Source: Paulinella micropora (lineage: Eukaryota; Cercozoa; Imbricatea; Euglyphida). Taken from it: a DNA stretch of 38,024 nucleotides. Positions within the stretch are counted from its first letter, which is position 1. Every line of letters begins with the position of its first letter. Positions 11,901 through 18,339 of this stretch are shown here, in pieces. A program made the position numbers and the translations under genes. The stretch spans positions 544,043 to 582,066 of the forward strand of contig BJOX01000221.1 in NCBI GenBank assembly GCA_009731375.1, read 5' to 3'. Below the pieces are notes generated by a model. The model saw only the letters and a program-made list of their open reading frames with translations, made no database searches and was not told the origin of the DNA.

Positions 11901-12857
11901 CAAAGCTCCTGCAGCTCGGTCACGCGCGATCGATTAGTCTGGCAAGAAAAATAAACAAGTGACAACTTAGGTACTTGTCTGCTCATGCTGTTTCTACTGT
12001 CACTTTATATGTTGATGTTATATAACTTATATATATACCGTGATGTATAATGAACAAATGGATGAATAGAGAGATAGATAAATAGAGAGGTGCACGCGTG
12101 CTTGCCTGCACATACATAGATACGTGCATAATACACATGTACATATAGATATATTGTTAGACACATACATTAGAAAGATATGATATTAGTCTACATTATT
12201 ATCAAATATATGCTATTTTAGAATGGATTAAGATAAATAACCAACATAAACAAATATTGATGCTGTTACAGCAAAAAGTCCTGCAACTATTTCCAACATG
12301 ACTGATATATATTGAGGATTTTTTTCTTTGTTAAATATCTTGTAGAGATTTCGCAATGATCCCTGCTTTTCTATTTCAAGTTGCCAATCAATCTATAAAT
12401 AACGCATACTTCTAATTTACACACACCAGTCAGATGTAATATTGCAAGTTGCCAATCAATGTATAATGTAATGCATACTTCTAATTTACACACATAAGTC
12501 AGACTAAGGTAAGACACACGACGGGACGTACACGGGAAGCGCTCAGGTCCGACCTCGACAATCCTCAACGCCTTCTTGTTCTCTATTCCATGCAGCTCCG
12601 TGAGGGTTGTGTTATTCTGCATAGCAGCAACAACCATAGATTGAAAAAAATATACACGAAATTAATTTGAAAATAAAGCCATTCAATATTACACGCAAGT
12701 GAATGCAGGGCTGCTGGAATGAAGGCTAGAGAAAATTAATATGGAGTCCGCGGATACATTTAAGGTGACTGGATCACTGTCGCGTCATTCCGTGACGGGA
12801 AGACAACAAAGCTAGATTTATCATGCAAGGGCTACGGTGAATTGGGCGCCATCCCCC

Positions 12858-12893
<36 letters not shown>

Positions 12894-12930
12894 TGCATAC
12901 ACATACAAGCAGCCTCTCTCTCTCTCTCTC

Positions 12931-12977
<47 letters not shown>

Positions 12978-13002
12978 GTGAGATAAATACACATACAAGC
13001 GC

Positions 13003-13059
<57 letters not shown>

Positions 13060-16000
13060 CTCACTCACTCACTCACTGTTTCTCTCTCAGATACACACAC
13101 AAATGCTACCGCGCCGGTAGCACATATAAAATAATGCTATTATCATATGTATGTGAATAATGATAGCACTTTGTACATAATATGATATGCGTGGTAATAT
13201 CTAAAACTTTTGTTTTGAATGATACAGGGAAGTAAGGACAGCAAGCTCACAAGTCTGGACATTACTGCAAACAGCATAGGTCCGGAAGGTGCCAGGCACA
13301 TAGCAGAAGCCATCAAGGTAAGACCTTGAGAGCATCAGCAAACGCCTTTGCCCCTTCTGCGCCTATCTTTTTTTCGCTCCTGGCAATCCAATGCGCGGAT
13401 ACATTCAGCTTCGTAAGGCTTGTGTTCACCTGCACATACAAGCAGATGTGACAAACAGCCCATAATCAATCCTTTGCACATACAAGCAGATGTGACAAAC
13501 AGCCCATAATCACATGCATACACAAGTGCTACCGCGGCGCGGTAGCAAGGTTTCAATAGCAACTTTGTTTTAGGTCAATGCTACTCTTATCTCGATCAAC
13601 CTAGAATATACTGGAATCGGACCGGCAGGAGCCCAACATATTGCAAAGGCGCTGGAGGTACCTTGAGAGCTGTTCCGAGTGCACTGGCGCCTGCATCTCC
13701 GATATCGTTGCCTCCCAAATATAATGTCTGCAATCTTCTGTTCTCCTACACACCGACACATTTTTCGTCGTTTATGCTACCGCGCGCGGTAGCATCTCTA
13801 ACAAGTTTATTTTTGCATTCAGATGAATACTTCGCTTCGAGAGCTCTACATGCAAGGTAACAATATTGGAGCTGAAGGTGTGAGTGCCTTTGGCGAAGCT
13901 CTGAAGGTACCTTGATAGCATCTGCTATTGACTGCGCACCTTGTGGTCCGATGCTGTTACTTCGAATATAGATAGCGGTGAGGGTTGAGTTCACCTAAAC
14001 AACCCACAAGCTTGTCTTGCACATGCTACCGCGCGCGGTAGGAATATGTATTTGGATGTATTTTGCCCAACAGGTTGAACGGCAAATATGTATGTTCTTT
14101 GTGTGGGTTTAGGTCAATACAGCGTTGCAAGTGTTGAACTTATATGACAATAATATTGGCCCTGAGGGCGCTGCTGCGATTGCCGATATGCTTAAGGTAC
14201 CTCCAACGCTTTCGCGATGTGCCGTGCTCCTTCTGCACCAATCGAGTTGTTTGAAATGTCTAGCTTCTCCAGCTTGCACTCCTTGTTCTCCTGTACACAC
14301 AAATACACTCTTCTTCAGTGCTACCGCGCCGGCGGTAGCAAATAAAAAAACACAACTCTATATGTAGGTGAATCAGACTTTGACGACCCTTCACTTGTGG
14401 GATAACAACATAGGCGCTGAAGGAGCGGCGCACACAGCTGCAGCAGTTAAGGTACCCGCAAGGCTTCTCCCATTGCCTGTGCACCTGCGTCGCCTATTTC
14501 GTTGTCATCGAGGTCCAGGCTTGTCAACGTTTTGTTGACCTGAACAAACGAAACAAATATGCTATGAAATGCTACCGCGCGGTAGCAAACAAAAAAACAC
14601 AACTCTATATGTAGGTGAATCAGACTTTGACGACCCTTAACTTGTGGGATAACAACATAGGCGCTGAAGGAGCGGCGCACATAGCTGCAGCAGTTAAGGT
14701 ACCCGCAAGGCTTCTCCAATTGCCTGTGCACCTGAGTCGCCTATTTCGTTGTTTTCGAGGTCCAGGCTTGTCAACGTTTTGTTGACCTGAACAAACGAAA
14801 CAAATATGCTATGAAATGCTACCGCCGCGCGCGGGTAGCAATACATGTATCAATGTATTGGGTTTCATAGGTCAACCAAACCCTGAGGGAGCTGAATCTA
14901 CGCTACAACAAAGTTGGTGATGATGGTGCAAACGCAATCGGAGAAGCTCTTAAGGTACCTGCAGTGCTTTTGCGATGTGGTTCGCTCCTTCTGGTCCGAT
15001 GTTGTTTTTGAACAACACAAGCTCAGTTAAGCTGGTGTTCACCTAAATCATGTTCATTATAAATGTTTTGCTACGCGCGGTAGCATTAAAAAGCATACGT
15101 ATGTGATGTGCAGGAGAACAAGACACTCCGCGAGCTCAACATGTACAACAATAACATTGGACCGGATGGCGCGAAAGCTTTTGCAAAGGCGTTAGAGGTA
15201 CCTTGAGCATATTGGCAATGGCTGCGGCGCCTGCTGGCCCAATCTTGTTGCCTCGGATGTCAAACTCAACCAAAGTTTTGTTTGCCTATTTAGTAATACA
15301 GCCCAAACAACATTTGTGAATGCTACCGCGCGGCGGGTAGCAAACAAAAAATGCACTCTACATGTTTAGGTGAATAGCTCTTTGAAGACTCTGGGTTTGG
15401 CTTTTAATGGAATCGGTGATAAGGGAGTGAAGCACATTGCTGCAGCTCTGAAGGTACCTTTAACCCGTCTCCGATCGCCTCTGCGCCTGCGTCGCCTAAT
15501 GCGTTGCCCCAGAGGTTTAGGCTGGTCAACGTGTGATTAACCTACACGTGTGAAACACACATGCTAAGACATGCTACCCGCCGCGCGGTAGCACTTTCCA
15601 CTGGTATGTTTTGACTGCGTACAGGTAAACAATAGTATTCGCAGCATCAACTTGCGTGCTAACGATATTGGGGATGAAGGCGCCAAGGCGATTGGCCTAG
15701 CTCTTCAGGTACTTTCAGTGCTGCTGCGATTTCCTTAGCTCCATCAGCACCAATGTTATTGTTATGAAGCCACAAAGTTTGCAGCATCTTGTTCACCTGC
15801 ACTCACAAAAACAAAACATAATTGAAAAAGTGCTACCGCGCGCAGTAGCATGTCTAAGAACTTAAATGTATGTGTGATGTCACTGCAGGTAAATAAGAAT
15901 CTGCAGACGTTGTGGATTGCAAGAAATAATTTGGAGGTAAAGGTGCAGCAGCGTTTGCAGACGCGCTTAAGGTACCTGCAGGGCCTTTGTGATTGCTGTT

Positions 16001-17615
16001 GCGCCTGCGTCGCCGATATCCTCGCCGTAGAGGATGAGTGTAGCCAGACAAGTATTCACCTAATACCATTCACAGTGCAATGCGGATATTTTTGCATGCT
16101 ACCCTGCGGCCGCCGGTAGCACTTTCCACTGGTATGTTTTGACTGCATAGGTAAACAATAGTATTCGCAGCATCGAATTGGGTTTTGACGATATTGGGGT
16201 TGAAGGCGCCAAGGCGATTGGCCTAGCTCTTCAGGTACCTTCAGTGCTGCTGCGATTTCCTTAGCTCCATCAGCACCAATGTTATTGCCACCAAGAAACA
16301 AAGTTTGCAGCATCTTGTTCACCTGCACTCACACAAACAAAACATGATTGAAAAAGTGCTACTGCGCGCGGTAGCACTACTACAAATTGCTGTTCGTTTT
16401 TGAGCGCAGGTCAATGCGAGCCTGACTGAAATCTCGCTCCGGCGCAACGATATTGGTGATGCTGGAGCTATTGCTATCGGCAGGGCCTTGGAGGTCTGAC
16501 CTTGAGCGTTTCCGCGATATGCTCTGCGCCTTGTGCTCCAATGCTGTTCAAATATATCCTGAGCGTTTGCAGAGTTTTATTGACCTATTTGTCGACACAC
16601 CACAAACTTATATATGAATGCTACCGCGCGGTAGCATCTCTAACAAGTTTTTTTTGCATGCAGATGAACACTTCGCTTCGAGAGCTCGACATGCAATCTA
16701 ACGATATTGGAGCTGAAGGTGCGAGGGCCTTTGGCGAAGCTCTAAAGGTACCTTGATAGCATCTGCTATTGACTGCGCACCTGGTGGTCCGATGCCGTTG
16801 CCGCCAATATCGAGAGCGGTGAGGGTTGAGTTCACCTAAACAACCGACAAACTTGTCTTTCACATGCTACGGCGCCGCGGTAGCACTGAAGAAGAGTGTA
16901 TTTGTGTGTACAGGAGAACAAGGAATGCAAGCTGGAGAAGCTAGACATTTCAAGCAACTCGATTGGTGCAGAAGGAGCACGGCACATCGCGAAAGCGTTG
17001 GAGGTACCTTGAGCATATCGGCGATCGCAGCAGCGCCCTCTGGGCCGATATTATTGCTATGTACGTTCAACACTTGCAACGCTGTATTGACCTAAACCCA
17101 CACAAAGGACATACATATTTGCCGTTCAACCTGTTGGGCAAAATACATCCAAATATATTTTGCTACCGGGCGCGGTAGCATGCAAAAAAGTCAGCATTAC
17201 ACTGTGAAATGATATTAGGGTGAACACCAGCCTGGCTACACTCATCCTCTACAACAACAAGATCGGCGACGCAGGTGCAACAGCAATTTCAAAGGCCCTG
17301 CAGGTACCTTAAGCGCGTCTGCAAACGCTGCTGCACCTTGATCTCCAATTCTGTTGCGTGCAATATTTAGAGTCTGCAGAACCTTGTTTGCCTGCAGTGA
17401 CATCACAAATACAATTTGTTCATGCTACCGGCGCCGGTAGCACTTGTGTGTATGTGTGTGAGAGACAGCGAGTGTGTGTGTGTGCGTGTGTGTTTGTGTG
17501 ATTGTGTGTGTATGTAATAAAGTATGTACGTGTGTGTGTGTGTCTTAGAACGAGCGAGAGAGAGAGCATATGTTTATATGACAACACTGAAAACACTTTT
17601 GTCTGAAGGCGCTGC

Positions 17616-17654
<39 letters not shown>

Positions 17655-17849
17655 AGAGGAGAGAAAGAGAAGACAGAAAGAAATACAATATACAGCTGGT
17701 AGCATTAAAATGATGCATATGTGAGTTGGCATGCTGTGTATGAAAAGTGTCTATGAGCACATGTAGATGTGTAATATGTATGTGCACACGTGTATACGTA
17801 TATGTATGTTTGTCGTTAAACATTTTGGGTAGGTGGGTGGTGTGTGTGT

Positions 17850-17909
<60 letters not shown>

Positions 17910-18280
17910 AGAGAGGGAGGGAGGGAGGAAGAGAGAGGAGAGAGATAGAGGAGAGAGATAGAGGAGAGAGATAGACACACACACATACACAGAGATTCAA
18001 GTCCTGTAAGATCTCCAGTATCCAAACACCCAACATAAATATTTTAGTCTGTTGTCTCATAATAGGTGTAGTCCTGAACTGAAGTAGTGATGTCTTTATG
18101 AATGTATAGTCTGTGTGACCTGCAGTCCCTTGGCGACTGCCGAAGCACCAACAGCTCCAAGATTCTGGCTTGACAAATCGAGCGATTTGCCTTCATAATT
18201 GGCCTATTCAGAGCAGATAACCCATGAACACAAACAAGAAGTGAAAGAAAGGAGGTTCAAGCGAAAAGTAATAAAAAAAG

Positions 18281-18339
<59 letters not shown>

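Larger units (their letters stand above)
13105..17441. repeat. Palindromes bounding each LRR cassette, GCTACC-(GC)n-GGTAGC
   Basis: Seventeen palindromes of 15-23 nt bound 16 cassettes: H0 13105-13121, H1 13528-13546, H2 13776-13793, H3 14025-14042, H4 14320-14339, H5 14571-14586, H6 14818-14839, H7 15070-15084, H8 15322-15341, H9 15573-15592, H10 15832-15849, H11 16098-16120, H12 16358-16375, H13 16620-16635, H14 16866-16884, H15 17162-17179, H16 17424-17441. The arms GCTACC/GGTAGC are nearly invariant, while the centre is only G and C and varies in length. H2, H5, H13 and H16 are perfect palindromes. More copies: 22321-22339, 22577-22592, 23189-23206 (perfect), 23426-23443, 23672-23690, 23769-23787. 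All lie in introns. Their spacing is about 240-410 bp. Confidence 0.97.

Noticed and set aside
12774-13064. Frames rich in V/C or S/L over CA/CT/GA repeats
   Set aside because: Dinucleotide repeat translations only.
13653-13666. KpnI-like GGTACC as a cloning or restriction artefact
   Set aside because: The six bases recur at most junctions as part of exon ends plus the shared GTAC donor, with coding flanks that differ. Natural origin is clear.
13228-17391. Simple mutually exclusive splicing as in arthropod DSCAM
   Set aside because: The alternative exons lie on the opposite strand, so one pre-mRNA cannot contain both as sense exons. Splicing alone does not explain the arrangement, although the hairpins might still affect splicing.
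13228-17391. Two ordinary antisense genes with interleaved exons
   Set aside because: Kept only as a fallback. It does not explain why the same unit occurs in both orientations with breakpoints at palindromes, nor the broken plus-strand cap at 12.8 kb.
13105-17441. CRISPR array
   Set aside because: Regular palindromic repeats with spacers look superficially similar, but the spacers are about 230-400 bp, homologous to one another and encode LRR exons with splice sites, and the DNA is eukaryotic.
13105-17441. Integron-type attC cassettes
   Set aside because: attC sites also form hairpins between cassettes, but here the sites are symmetric with no integrase or attI. The units are exons within introns and occur in both orientations.
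13105-17441. V(D)J-type recombination signals
   Set aside because: No CACAGTG heptamer plus nonamer with 12/23 spacing is seen at the cassette borders.
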